Shown: positions 16,860-24,589 of the stretch, piece after piece
Position numbering within the stretch: position 1 is the stretch's first letter
How the letters are laid out: each line of letters begins with the position of its first letter
Assembly: GCA_001421095.1 (NCBI GenBank)
Contig: LIIK01000004.1
Span: forward strand, 1 to 28,729
Direction: 5' to 3'
Source: Candidatus [Bacteroides] periocalifornicus
GTDB taxonomy: Bacteria > Bacteroidota > Bacteroidia > Bacteroidales > CAJPTX01
DNA length: 28,729 nt
Position numbers and translations under genes: made by a program
The notes under the pieces: generated by a model
Told to the model about the DNA's origin: nothing
Seen by the model: the letters and a program-made list of their open reading frames with translations, nothing else
Databases searched by the model: none

Positions 16860-18386
16860 ATGTGGGATAGTCTGCTTGCCCAGGTGAGGGAATTCCTGAG
16901 CTACGATTCGCTTAAGCCGCTGCTTTTCACCCAGGTTGATTTTTGGGTATTTCTACTCGTACTCTCGGTAGGGTATCTGTGCGTACAGCGAAAGCTCGCG
17001 GTGCGCAACTTCTACCTGCTGATTTTCAGCCTGCTTTTCTACTATAAATCGTGCGGGCTATTCGCCATACTGCTTGTAGCCTCCATCCTTTTCAACTACG
17101 CAATGGCGCTGGCCATAGCGGCAGGGCGCACGCGATGGCAGCGTAAGGGGATGCTCTCCATAGCCGTAGCGGCCAACCTTTTCCTCTTGGCCTACTTCAA
17201 GTATTCCCACTTCTTCGTGGGGATCGTCAATAGCCTGTTCCACACCCATTTTGAGGCTACCAATGCGCTGGGGGTGGCTATCGCCTCACTGTTTGGCGAT
17301 GGGCATACCCTGGTGGCCACCATGCTGCCGGTGGGGCTTAGCTTCTACACCTTCCAGGCCATTAGCTACGTGGTAGATGTCTACAGGCGACAGTTGCCCC
17401 CGCTGCATCGTCCCGAGGAGTTCGGGTTCTACTTGGCATTCTTCCCCCAGCTGGTGGCCGGGCCTATAGTCCGCGCTAGCGAATTCATTCCGCAGATCTA
17501 CCAGCCCTACAGAGTGAGCCAGCGGGAGTTGGGACATGCGCTCTTTCTCATCCTCGGGGGGCTTTTTAAGAAGGTTGTGCTGTCAGACTACATTGGGCTC
17601 AATCTGGTAGACAGGGTGTTCAATAGCCCTACAGCCTACACGGGCCTCGAGAATCTGATCGCCAGCTATGGGTATACCTTGCAGATTTACTGCGACTTTT
17701 CGGGCTACACCGATATCGCCATAGGGGTGGCGTTGCTGTTGGGCTTCCGCCTCTCCATCAACTTCAACTTCCCATACCGTGCCGCCTCGCTAACCGACTT
17801 TTGGCGGCGTTGGCATATATCGCTCTCCACCTGGCTTCGCGATCATCTCTACATTCCCCTTGGGGGGAATAGGCATGGGGTGGCCGTCTTGTACCTCGCG
17901 CTCATGACCACCATGCTGCTTGGCGGGCTCTGGCATGGGGCCAGCTGGAACTTCGTCATTTGGGGCGGTGCGCACGGCCTGGGGCTGGTGGTGAGTAAGC
18001 TCATTGCCCGCTTGCCCGCTGCGTGGTTAGCCCGCCCGGCCGTTAGAGCCCTACGATGGCTGCTCACCTTCCACTTTGTGGTGCTGTGCTGGATATTCTT
18101 CAGGGCGCAGGGGTTGCAGCATGCGCTAGATGTGGTGGCGCAAATAGGGAGAGAGTTCCACCCCGAGGCCATTCTACAGGCGCTGCAGGGCTACCGTACC
18201 GTGCTGCTCCTCATGGCGCTGGGCTACTTCCTGCACTGGATGCCTGGCCGGTGGATAGAAAGGGTGCGTGGGGGCTTTATAGCGCTGCCTACCGCAGCGA
18301 AATTCGCCCTGACGTTGGCACTTGCCCTACTCATGCTCAAGGTGCAAACGGCAGACCTACAGCCGTTCATATACTTCGATTTTTAG
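16860..18386 (+). CDS. MBOAT family O-acyltransferase (AlgI/PatA-like)
   Basis: A 508-residue polytopic membrane protein with about ten or more hydrophobic helices. It carries the MBOAT marks: YCDFSGYTDIAIG, FWRRWHISLSTWLRDHLYIP with H319, and the invariant catalytic histidine H359 in GLWHGASWN. Members such as AlgI and PatA move acyl groups from a cytoplasmic donor across the membrane to polysaccharide or peptidoglycan. The two SGNH hydrolases directly upstream would be natural partners, as in AlgI-AlgJ/AlgX or PatA-PatB systems. The acceptor is unknown; the nearby lytic transglycosylase makes peptidoglycan a reasonable guess. Confidence 0.88.
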   Translation: MWDSLLAQVREFLSYDSLKPLLFTQVDFWVFLLVLSVGYLCVQRKLAVRNFYLLIFSLLFYYKSCGLFAILLVASILFNYAMALAIAAGRTRWQRKGMLSIAVAANLFLLAYFKYSHFFVGIVNSLFHTHFEATNALGVAIASLFGDGHTLVATMLPVGLSFYTFQAISYVVDVYRRQLPPLHRPEEFGFYLAFFPQLVAGPIVRASEFIPQIYQPYRVSQRELGHALFLILGGLFKKVVLSDYIGLNLVDRVFNSPTAYTGLENLIASYGYTLQIYCDFSGYTDIAIGVALLLGFRLSINFNFPYRAASLTDFWRRWHISLSTWLRDHLYIPLGGNRHGVAVLYLALMTTMLLGGLWHGASWNFVIWGGAHGLGLVVSKLIARLPAAWLARPAVRALRWLLTFHFVVLCWIFFRAQGLQHALDVVAQIGREFHPEAILQALQGYRTVLLLMALGYFLHWMPGRWIERVRGGFIALPTAAKFALTLALALLMLKVQTADLQPFIYFDF

Positions 18387-18613
18387 CATCTGATGATTTG
18401 CCTAGGCACGAGCGCAGGGAATTTGCAATCTCAGCAACCAGCCGTTGGGCTCGCCGCGGAGGGGCGTGTTGCGATAGCGCGTACCGTGTAGGTTGAGGTG
18501 CTCTCTCGGCCTGCTACTGTGTAAAGGAAGCAAGGCGGATTCTGCAGAGGGTAGGGGAATCCTACCGCAACGGGATTGAATTCTGATGGCCAATTAGGGC
18601 GTTAGTGCCCAGG

Positions 18614-18652
18614 GAGGCGTGCAGTGGAGTACTACCATTGCGCGCCTCTTTT
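18614..18652 (+). terminator. Intrinsic terminator in the gap after MBOAT
   Basis: A 14-bp stem with two G-T wobbles pairs 18614-18627 with 18635-18648 around a seven-base loop, followed by TTTT. It lies 228 bases after the MBOAT stop, so it ends either a long 3' untranslated region or a separate small transcript. Confidence 0.7.
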
Positions 18653-18844
18653 GCTATCGGGGGGAATCCTCTGGATGCGTCTGCAAAAGTCATGGGGGCG
18701 TACCACTCGGCGGGCTCGTCTTTGCGCCATCTTGAGGCTGAAAAGATTTTAATCAATTAAGCACTTTTATCAAAGACCGTAGCTATGTGGCGATCTGTAT
18801 CGTTTAGGCATTATTGGTAGAGGTCTTAAAGAGAAGATCCTCGT

Positions 18845-18879
18845 GCGTGCACCTTCAGCTATGCGCGCTTTTTTCTTTT
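18845..18879 (+). terminator. Weaker candidate terminator with long T run
   Basis: GCGTGC (18845-18850) can pair with GCGCGC (18863-18868) with one wobble, followed by TTTTTTCTTTT. The stem is only six pairs, but the T run is the longest in the region. Confidence 0.4.
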
Positions 18880-18926
18880 CTACGACTGTGACCATTCAAT
18901 CGGTTACGTATAGCTGTAATAAGGCT

Positions 18927-18934
18927 TAGCTTTG
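18927..18934 (+). promoter_or_regulatory. Candidate -7 element upstream of the repeat element
   Basis: TAGCTTTG is a full TAnnTTTG match followed by CG. A transcript starting here would carry the whole hairpin and repeat element as a leader of about 275 bases before the sensor gene. No good -33 element is seen. Confidence 0.4.
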
Positions 18935-18988
18935 CGGTGGTCAGCACAGTGCCAAATGCCTTTTCCCGGCAAGCCATACAGGGTTCAA

Positions 18989-19114
18989 CGCCGTACCTCC
19001 GTCGTACCATCGCCGTACCATCGCCGCTGCACCCTCGGATTTCATCGCAAAATCCGAGGGTGCACTAAAGGAGGTACGACGATGGTACGGCGGAGGTGCG
19101 GCGATGGTGCGGCG
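18989..19114. repeat. Hairpin flanked by inverted arrays of an 11-bp unit
   Basis: The centre is a perfect 14-bp stem (19029-19042 with 19050-19063) and seven-base loop. To the right, after a seven-base spacer, come four adjacent 11-bp units: GAGGTACGACG (19071), ATGGTACGGCG (19082), GAGGTGCGGCG (19093) and ATGGTGCGGCG (19104). To the left, in inverted orientation, come three more at 18989-18999, 19000-19010 and 19011-19021, plus a decayed one merging with the stem. GAGG- and ATGG- versions alternate on the right, giving a 22-bp period. The whole could fold into a long imperfect cruciform or RNA hairpin. It resembles in form, not in sequence that I can check, repeat-bearing MITE-like elements. 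Confidence 0.85.
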
Positions 19115-19168
19115 CGCAGGGGGTGGTAGGGCGGGCACGGCGATGGGGGTTCGTTACGGTTATTTCAT

Positions 19169-19176
19169 TACCTTCG
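19169..19176 (+). promoter_or_regulatory. Candidate proximal promoter of the sensor gene
   Basis: TACCTTCG at 19169-19176 followed by CG is the same string as before ispB. It would give a leader of about 35 bases, starting after the repeat element. A TACCTTGG at 19203-19210 is too close to the start codon to serve. Confidence 0.45.
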
Positions 19177-19216
19177 CGGAGAATATGGGTTCAGTTACGT
19201 ACTACCTTGGCTTGCT

Positions 19217-21517
19217 ATGGCACTTAGGCTGCGGATTAAGCATAGGATCCTCTTCCTGGTTCTCCTGGTTTCTGCCCTTATCTACATCATCTCCATCGGG
19301 TATATCATCACCTCTACCCGGAGGGTGATGCTGGAGGAGGCTTACAGCAAGGTGGTTCTCTCTGCGCAGAAGTCGGCCAATGCGGTCTCTGAGCGGATAG
19401 ATCCCTACATGGTGCTCTCGCTCTCGTTGGCCAGTGCGTTCGCCGATTCTAGCCATCTGTCCGATGCCAGCTGGCGGAGTCAGACCATGCAGATGATGCG
19501 TCGTATCTACCCCCTCTACCCCGAGATCGTCTCCCTTTGGAGTAGCTGGGAGTATAGCGCCATTAGCCCTGGCTATGCAAAGCCATACGGACGCATTGCC
19601 TACGCGCTAGAGCGCCAACCGAGCGGAGGCATTAACGAGACGGTGGAGGAGCTGAGCCTAACGGGCGATCCGGCGCCCTACGCGGCCTTCAAGGCACTCA
19701 ACAAACCCTCGCTCTTCGAGCCCTACCTCGGCGTGGTAGCCCAAAGCGCGGCCAATAGGGTGCTTATGACCACGGTGGCCGCCCCCATGCAGAAAAATGG
19801 GGTATACGCAGGGATGGTGGGGTGCGACATTCCGCTCGACTGGCTACAGGGCGTGGTGGAGCAGCTCCAGCCCTTTGAGCAGAGCCTAGCGTTCCTGCTT
19901 TCGGGCGAGTCGAAAATCGCTGCCTACCATAGCGATTCACTGCTCCTTCGGCCAGTAGAGATCCTATTCCCGCATGACGCAGAGCGCGAGGAGCTGCACC
20001 GCGTAGTGCGCGAGGGGCGTGAGCATTCATTCATACACGTAGATTCGGCTGGGCGGCGCTACTTCGTGGTGATGTCGCCCATCAATATTCGCCACTCGGC
20101 TACCCACTGGTCGCTGGGGCTCATGGTGCCGCTCAGGGTGATACGGCATGAGGCCGACCAGAGCGTGAGGATATCTGTGCTGGTGGGGGTTCTCGCCCTG
20201 CTCATCCTGGTGGGCTTGCTTATACAGATCTCCAATAGCATCTCTCGCCCTATAGAGCGGGTAACCAGGGTGTTGCAGCAGCTCGGCGAAGGGGAATTCT
20301 CAGAGGGGATGAAGCTTAGAATACATACCCGCGACGAGATAGAGCGGATGACCGTGGCGCTCAACCAGCTCATCACAGGGCTGCTGGAGAAGGATCGGCT
20401 TGCGGACAGCATAGCAAAGGGCGACCTCTCTGGCGATATTACCCTGCTGAGCGATAGAGATCGACTGGGGCTCTCGCTTGTGGCCATGCGGAATGGGCTG
20501 CGCGAGGCCCATGAGCTGCAAGAACAGCGAGATCTGGACACCGAGAGGCGAACCTGGACTAACCAGGGATTGGCAGATTTCAGCGAGATCCTCCGTAAGC
20601 ATGCCGATAATTTCGAAGAGCTATGCGATGATCTGCTCAGCTCCCTGCTCCGTTTCCTAGGGGCTGAACAGGGGGCTATATACCTGCTCGATAGCGCGCT
20701 TTACGCTGATACCAGGCAGCAAGAATACTACCTGAAAACGGTGTTTGCCTGGGGGCGTAAGCGGAGTAGGGAGGTACGGATATCGAGGGGCATAGGGCTC
20801 GTGGGGGCGTGCGCCATGGAACGCGAGCTGCTTTTCATAACCGATGTCCCTGCCGATTACCCGAGTATACCTGCGGCTGTGGGCGAGGCCAAACCGAAAT
20901 GCTTAGTACTCATCCCGCTGCTGCATGAGGGGAGCACCATTGGGGTGATTGAGATCGCGTCGTTCCACGTGTTTGAGCCCTACCAGCTCGAATTCCTTAA
21001 ATTGCTTTCGGTGTCCGTGGCTTCTAGCATTTTCAGCGTGCAGATAGGGGCACAGACGCATGCGCTCTTGCAGCAATCCCAAGAGCAGGCCGAGAAGCTG
21101 AAGGCAAAGGAAGAGGAACTCCGCCAGAATCTAGAGGAAATGGCGGCTACACAGGAGAATGCGGAGCTGCTGAGCAGTGCGTTCCACAATCTGGTAGAGT
21201 CGCTCGCAAGCACAATGAACTTCGTGGAGTATGACACCGAGGGCTATATAACCGAGGTGGGAACTCGCTACCTACAGCTGTTGGGCAAATCGAGGGAGAT
21301 GCTGCTACACACCTACTTCTCCGATTCACTCCACGTGGAAGGCTGGGGACGCAAGGAGTACGAGCAATTCTGGAGGGAGATCCGCAACGGGCAGACTCGG
21401 CAGGTGGATGCCCTGGTTCGCCTGCCGGGGGCTGACCAGCTAATGCATGAGTTCTACATCCCCATAAAGGATGGGGACGGGCGGGTGTTTAAGGTGATTA
21501 AACTGTCATATTGCTAA
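19217..21517 (+). CDS. Membrane sensor: Cache-like, HAMP, GAF, coiled coil, PAS, no output domain
   Basis: A 766-residue protein. Transmembrane helices at about 8-30 and 319-341 enclose a large extracytoplasmic sensor region whose layout fits a double-Cache domain (for example MVGCDIPLDWLQ and GRRYFVVMSPI). A HAMP linker follows (about 342-395, ISRPIERVTRVLQQLGEGEF), then a GAF domain (about 464-610), a coiled coil (614-652, with EEELRQNLEEMAATQEN), and a C-terminal PAS domain (about 655-763). No histidine kinase, GGDEF, phosphatase or methyl-accepting signalling domain is seen. Similar architectures occur in Bacteroidota, but their output is unclear to me. The stop is followed after 28 bases by the VWA gene, likely in one transcript. 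Confidence 0.75.
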   Translation: MALRLRIKHRILFLVLLVSALIYIISIGYIITSTRRVMLEEAYSKVVLSAQKSANAVSERIDPYMVLSLSLASAFADSSHLSDASWRSQTMQMMRRIYPLYPEIVSLWSSWEYSAISPGYAKPYGRIAYALERQPSGGINETVEELSLTGDPAPYAAFKALNKPSLFEPYLGVVAQSAANRVLMTTVAAPMQKNGVYAGMVGCDIPLDWLQGVVEQLQPFEQSLAFLLSGESKIAAYHSDSLLLRPVEILFPHDAEREELHRVVREGREHSFIHVDSAGRRYFVVMSPINIRHSATHWSLGLMVPLRVIRHEADQSVRISVLVGVLALLILVGLLIQISNSISRPIERVTRVLQQLGEGEFSEGMKLRIHTRDEIERMTVALNQLITGLLEKDRLADSIAKGDLSGDITLLSDRDRLGLSLVAMRNGLREAHELQEQRDLDTERRTWTNQGLADFSEILRKHADNFEELCDDLLSSLLRFLGAEQGAIYLLDSALYADTRQQEYYLKTVFAWGRKRSREVRISRGIGLVGACAMERELLFITDVPADYPSIPAAVGEAKPKCLVLIPLLHEGSTIGVIEIASFHVFEPYQLEFLKLLSVSVASSIFSVQIGAQTHALLQQSQEQAEKLKAKEEELRQNLEEMAATQENAELLSSAFHNLVESLASTMNFVEYDTEGYITEVGTRYLQLLGKSREMLLHTYFSDSLHVEGWGRKEYEQFWREIRNGQTRQVDALVRLPGADQLMHEFYIPIKDGDGRVFKVIKLSYC

Positions 21518-21545
21518 TGCGTGGTTTCTAAGTACCGCTAGTTAT

Positions 21546-23099
21546 ATGCGAACAAGTTTAGCATTGTTAGTTCTGCTTCTCGGGATACACCTCGGTGTGA
21601 GTGGGGCGTACTTTCCCGCACGGGCAAGCGCTACGGTTTCCTTGGCAGATACGGCAGACGCGCGAGAGTTGGTACGTATGGAGGTCTACCATGCCGATGG
21701 TTCAGCTTATGAGGGTGGACTTCAGCTACAGTGCGTGGAGGCTATGGATGCTCCCCGTTGCTCTACTAATCGCTATGGGCTGGGGTTCGTAAGCCTACTC
21801 TCAGGGGTGGAGTACTTGGTGTCTACCCGGGATTACCCCCAGTTTGCGCGCCTTAGCACCGTGGGGGGAAGGGGAACGGGCGACAGAACGGTGGTGCTAC
21901 GCCTACCGCCCGAGAAGCTTCGTGGCAAGAGTGCTCCGCTAGGGCAGGGGTTGCTCATCGTAACCATAAAAGACAAAGAGGGGCATCCTTGGGCGGGGCA
22001 ATGGGTACGGGTGGATGGTGGAACGCAGGCAACCTATAGCGCAACGACTGATGCGGGTGGGCAAGCCCGCGTAGTGGTGCCGCAGGGGGCTACCTACACC
22101 ATTTCGGTGGAGGGGCTCAAGGCGTTTGCCAAGCATACGTTCCCCAAGAGCGATTCGTTGCAAACCGCGGAGTTTACAGTCGATTGGTCGGTGCTCTCCT
22201 CTCGTAAGCCGGCAAGCTCTGGGAGCGGGCGTGAACGTTCTGTAAGGCGGGCATCGCGTCCCACTTACCCCCGTCGTGCCGATAGTGCCAGCGCGGCTAG
22301 GCAGTACGTTCGCAGGGCAAAGAAGCAGTATCCTGAGGGGGCTTTTGCCATTCCCCTGCGCCCCTTTACCCCTACACCAGCCATTAAGAAGAATGTGATT
22401 ACGGGGATCTCGCTCCTGCAAGAGGCGCTACAAGCCGAGCAGCAGAAGGAGACCCGCTATCGCAATCTTAAGTTTGAGGTGCTGGTTCCCCTGATGCGGA
22501 ATCGGTGGGCCAATGCCGTATACGTGGTGGATGTTACCTGCAGCATGGATCCCTACGTGGAGCAGTACCTCCTGTGGCTCTCCCTGGCCGCCAAGAGCTC
22601 CGAGCCTCTGGGTGTCGTTTTCTTCAATGATGGCGATGGGCTGCCCGACGAGGACAAGGTGACGGGAGCTACCGGGGGGATACACTCGGTAGGCCCAGAG
22701 TATGCAAGCTGCGTGGATACAATGCTCGCGAGCATCTCATACGGCTGTAGCGGCGATGACCCGGAGAATGACCTAGAGGCACTGCTCGAAGCCCAAGCGC
22801 GCTACCCGCAGGCTGCCCAGCTGGTCCTGATAGCCGATAGTAAGAGCGCTGTGCGGGATATAGAGCTGCTGTCTCGCCTGCGCAAGCCTGTACACGTGCT
22901 GCTGGCTGGAATTCCTAAGCTCGATGCGCAGAATGCCCCGCATCCAGATTATGTGTCTATAGCCTTCGCTACGCACGGTTCGCTGCATACGCTGGAGCAG
23001 GATATAGCCCTGCAGAAATCTGTGCTTAGCGGCGAGCAGCTCCAGGTGGCGGGTACGCTGTACCGCTGGGCGCAGGGGCGATTTGTAAGGGTAAAGTAG
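21546..23099 (+). CDS. Exported protein with Ig-like region and VWA-like domain
   Basis: A 517-residue protein with a signal peptide (hydrophobic to about residue 20, likely cut near GAYF or ARASA). Two beta-rich stretches (about 43-120 and 135-190) resemble Ig-like or carboxypeptidase-regulatory folds (KDKEGHPWAGQWVRVDGG). A basic, serine and arginine rich linker follows (about 200-245). The C-terminal half (from about 318) looks like a von Willebrand factor A fold: YVVDVTCSMD places D329-x-T331-x-S333 where the metal site has D-x-S-x-S, and GDDPENDLEALLEA follows later. The specific role is not recognised. It sits between the sensor and ung with gaps of 28 and 16 bases. Confidence 0.68.
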   Translation: MRTSLALLVLLLGIHLGVSGAYFPARASATVSLADTADARELVRMEVYHADGSAYEGGLQLQCVEAMDAPRCSTNRYGLGFVSLLSGVEYLVSTRDYPQFARLSTVGGRGTGDRTVVLRLPPEKLRGKSAPLGQGLLIVTIKDKEGHPWAGQWVRVDGGTQATYSATTDAGGQARVVVPQGATYTISVEGLKAFAKHTFPKSDSLQTAEFTVDWSVLSSRKPASSGSGRERSVRRASRPTYPRRADSASAARQYVRRAKKQYPEGAFAIPLRPFTPTPAIKKNVITGISLLQEALQAEQQKETRYRNLKFEVLVPLMRNRWANAVYVVDVTCSMDPYVEQYLLWLSLAAKSSEPLGVVFFNDGDGLPDEDKVTGATGGIHSVGPEYASCVDTMLASISYGCSGDDPENDLEALLEAQARYPQAAQLVLIADSKSAVRDIELLSRLRKPVHVLLAGIPKLDAQNAPHPDYVSIAFATHGSLHTLEQDIALQKSVLSGEQLQVAGTLYRWAQGRFVRVK

Positions 23100-23115
23100 A
23101 CGGGGTAAAGACGCA

Positions 23116-23793
23116 ATGCTGGGGCAGTTCATCAGGAGGTTAGCTCCCGAGTGGCAAGAGATGCTGCTGGCAGGCGACGGGGTACAGGTGCTGGCCAGAA
23201 TAGATGCCACACTGCAGCAAGAATACTCGGCCAACGTTTGCTACCCAGCGTGGGGTGAAATCTTTTCGGCTCTCACGTACTTTCCGCCGGGTGCTACGCG
23301 GGTGGTGATAGTGGGGCAAGATCCCTACATAGGGCCTAATCAGGCGCATGGCTTAGCCTTTAGCGTGCCTACGGGGCAACCCCTTCCACCGTCGCTAAGG
23401 AATATCTTCCAAGAGATAGCTTTGGAGTACCAATGCCAGCCTCCTAGTGATGGCAACCTGGCACGCTGGGCTGCCCAAGGAGTGCTGCTGCTGAACTCGG
23501 TGCTAACGGTGCGCGCAGGGCAGAGCCTCTCGCATGCTGGCGTGGGCTGGCAAACGGTTACCGATAGGCTTATCAGCGCCCTTGCCAGCAGGTATGGTCG
23601 TATCGTATTCCTGCTCTGGGGGAAGAATGCGCAATCCAAAATACCCCTTATCCCAGCAGGATGGCACTATGTGCTCACAGCACCCCATCCATCGCCCCTG
23701 TCTGCGCACCGAGGGTTCTTCGGATGCAACCACTTCCGCCTGGCCAACGACTACCTGCAGGGCAATGGGCGGGGTGCTATAGGGTGGATATAG
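23116..23793 (+). CDS. ung: Family 1 uracil-DNA glycosylase
   Basis: A 225-residue base-excision repair enzyme that removes uracil from DNA. The water-activating motif is GQDPYIGPNQAHGL (residues 67-80) with catalytic D69; most Ung proteins have GQDPYHGPGQAHGL, so a histidine to isoleucine and a glycine to asparagine change are present. The uracil specificity segment LLLNSVLTV contains the conserved asparagine. The DNA-intercalation loop HPSPLSAHRGFFGC begins with catalytic H191. The length is normal. Its stop codon touches a hairpin terminator shared with the convergent ispF gene. Confidence 0.92.
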   Translation: MLGQFIRRLAPEWQEMLLAGDGVQVLARIDATLQQEYSANVCYPAWGEIFSALTYFPPGATRVVIVGQDPYIGPNQAHGLAFSVPTGQPLPPSLRNIFQEIALEYQCQPPSDGNLARWAAQGVLLLNSVLTVRAGQSLSHAGVGWQTVTDRLISALASRYGRIVFLLWGKNAQSKIPLIPAGWHYVLTAPHPSPLSAHRGFFGCNHFRLANDYLQGNGRGAIGWI

Positions 23794-23831
23794 AAAGGGC
23801 ATCGATACTACACGGTATCGATGCCCTTTCT
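23792..23831. terminator. Bidirectional hairpin between ung and ispF
   Basis: A perfect 17-bp stem pairs 23792-23808 with 23815-23831 around TACACG, and overlaps the last two bases of the ung stop codon. Its A-rich left end and T-rich right end let it serve both convergent genes, though neither strand has a long T run beyond the stem. Confidence 0.75.
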
Positions 23832-23854
23832 ATTGCAGGAGCTGTAGGTGTCTG

Positions 23855-24352
23855 CTATTCTGAGGCGTTCACGGGCTTTTCTAGCAGCACTACGGCCTGT
23901 GCCATTATTCCACGCCCCTCGCCTACGAAGCCGAGCCGTTCGGTGGTGGTAGCTTTCACGCTGATGCTTTCTACGGGGGCTTGTAGGCACTCGGCCAGGG
24001 TCGTGCGCATTTGCTCTATGTAGGGCTGTATTTTAGGCCGTTGTAGGGCAATTACGATGTCGGCATTGGAGAGCCGAAACCCTCCATTTTTCACCATTTC
24101 GTAGCACTGCTTCAGCAGCAGTAGGCTGGAGATGCCGTGGTAGGCCGGATCTGTATCGGGAAAATGCTTCCCGATGTCACCGAGTGCCAGCGCGCCTAGC
24201 AGGGCATCGCAGAGGGCATGGGTTGGAGTGTCAGCATCGGAATGCCCAACCGCCCCAAATTCGCACTCCACCTGCACCCCGCACAGCCAGAGTGGATACC
24301 CCTCTTCAAGCCGGTGTACATCGTAGCCTAGACCAATGCGAAAGTTGCCCAT
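23855..24352 (-). CDS. ispF: 2-C-methyl-D-erythritol 2,4-cyclodiphosphate synthase
   Basis: A 165-residue enzyme of the non-mevalonate isoprenoid pathway that cyclises CDP-methylerythritol 2-phosphate with loss of CMP. Metal-binding residues D11 and H13 lie in GYDVHRLEEG, and H45 in SDADTPTHALCDALLGALALGD, which also holds the family signature. The C-terminal KATTTERLGFVGEGRGI is the conserved CDP-binding loop. Members are trimers. Together with the polyprenyl synthase at the left end it makes and uses isoprenoid units, but the two genes are far apart and on opposite strands. Confidence 0.94.
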   Translation of the reverse strand: MGNFRIGLGYDVHRLEEGYPLWLCGVQVECEFGAVGHSDADTPTHALCDALLGALALGDIGKHFPDTDPAYHGISSLLLLKQCYEMVKNGGFRLSNADIVIALQRPKIQPYIEQMRTTLAECLQAPVESISVKATTTERLGFVGEGRGIMAQAVVLLEKPVNASE

Positions 24353-24589
24353 AGATGATGCTTTTCCTAGGTGATGAGTGCAGTTTGCGGGGTGTGCGGT
24401 TTCTGGAAGAGGGGTCGGCTAGGCGCATGCGGAAGTGCCCGTAGGTTGAGAGCCGAATTTTAGCGCATGGCTGAACTCTCTGCGCGCCTTGTGATTGCTA
24501 CCCGCCCGTTGGGCGATCTGCCGGTTCGTTGGGACGCTCCTACATGTAGCCGCCCTGTGGCGTAGTGTTACCACCTCTTCAGCACCTCG

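Larger units (their letters stand above)
18387..19216 (+). other. 830-base gene-free region with hairpins and an 11-bp repeat element
   Basis: No open frame here looks like a gene; the short frames on both strands lack family patterns and cross the repeats. The stretch holds a strong hairpin terminator (18614-18652), a weaker one (18845-18879), a full -7 match (18927-18934), a large inverted repeat (18989-19114) and a second -7-like string (19169-19176) before the sensor gene. Nothing recognisable as a known RNA family was found, but a small RNA ending at one of the terminators is possible. Confidence 0.6.

Noticed and set aside
18480..18600. Possible signal recognition particle RNA, because of an AGGAAGCA-AGGC string
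   Set aside because: The matching upstream half of the SRP loop (CAGGTC-like) and the GGAA apex with flanking pairs are absent, so the resemblance is only a short string.
18402..18756. Short - strand open frames in the gap after MBOAT
   Set aside because: They show no family pattern, no promoter or start context, and cross the + strand terminator hairpin.
18981..18995. T-loop-like GGGTTCAACGCC suggesting a tRNA
   Set aside because: No acceptor, D or anticodon stem can be paired around it, and it is the edge of the repeat element.
18932..19138. Short open frames on both strands over the 11-bp repeats
   Set aside because: The encoded peptides are simple products of the repeat, and the 11-bp period is not a whole number of codons.
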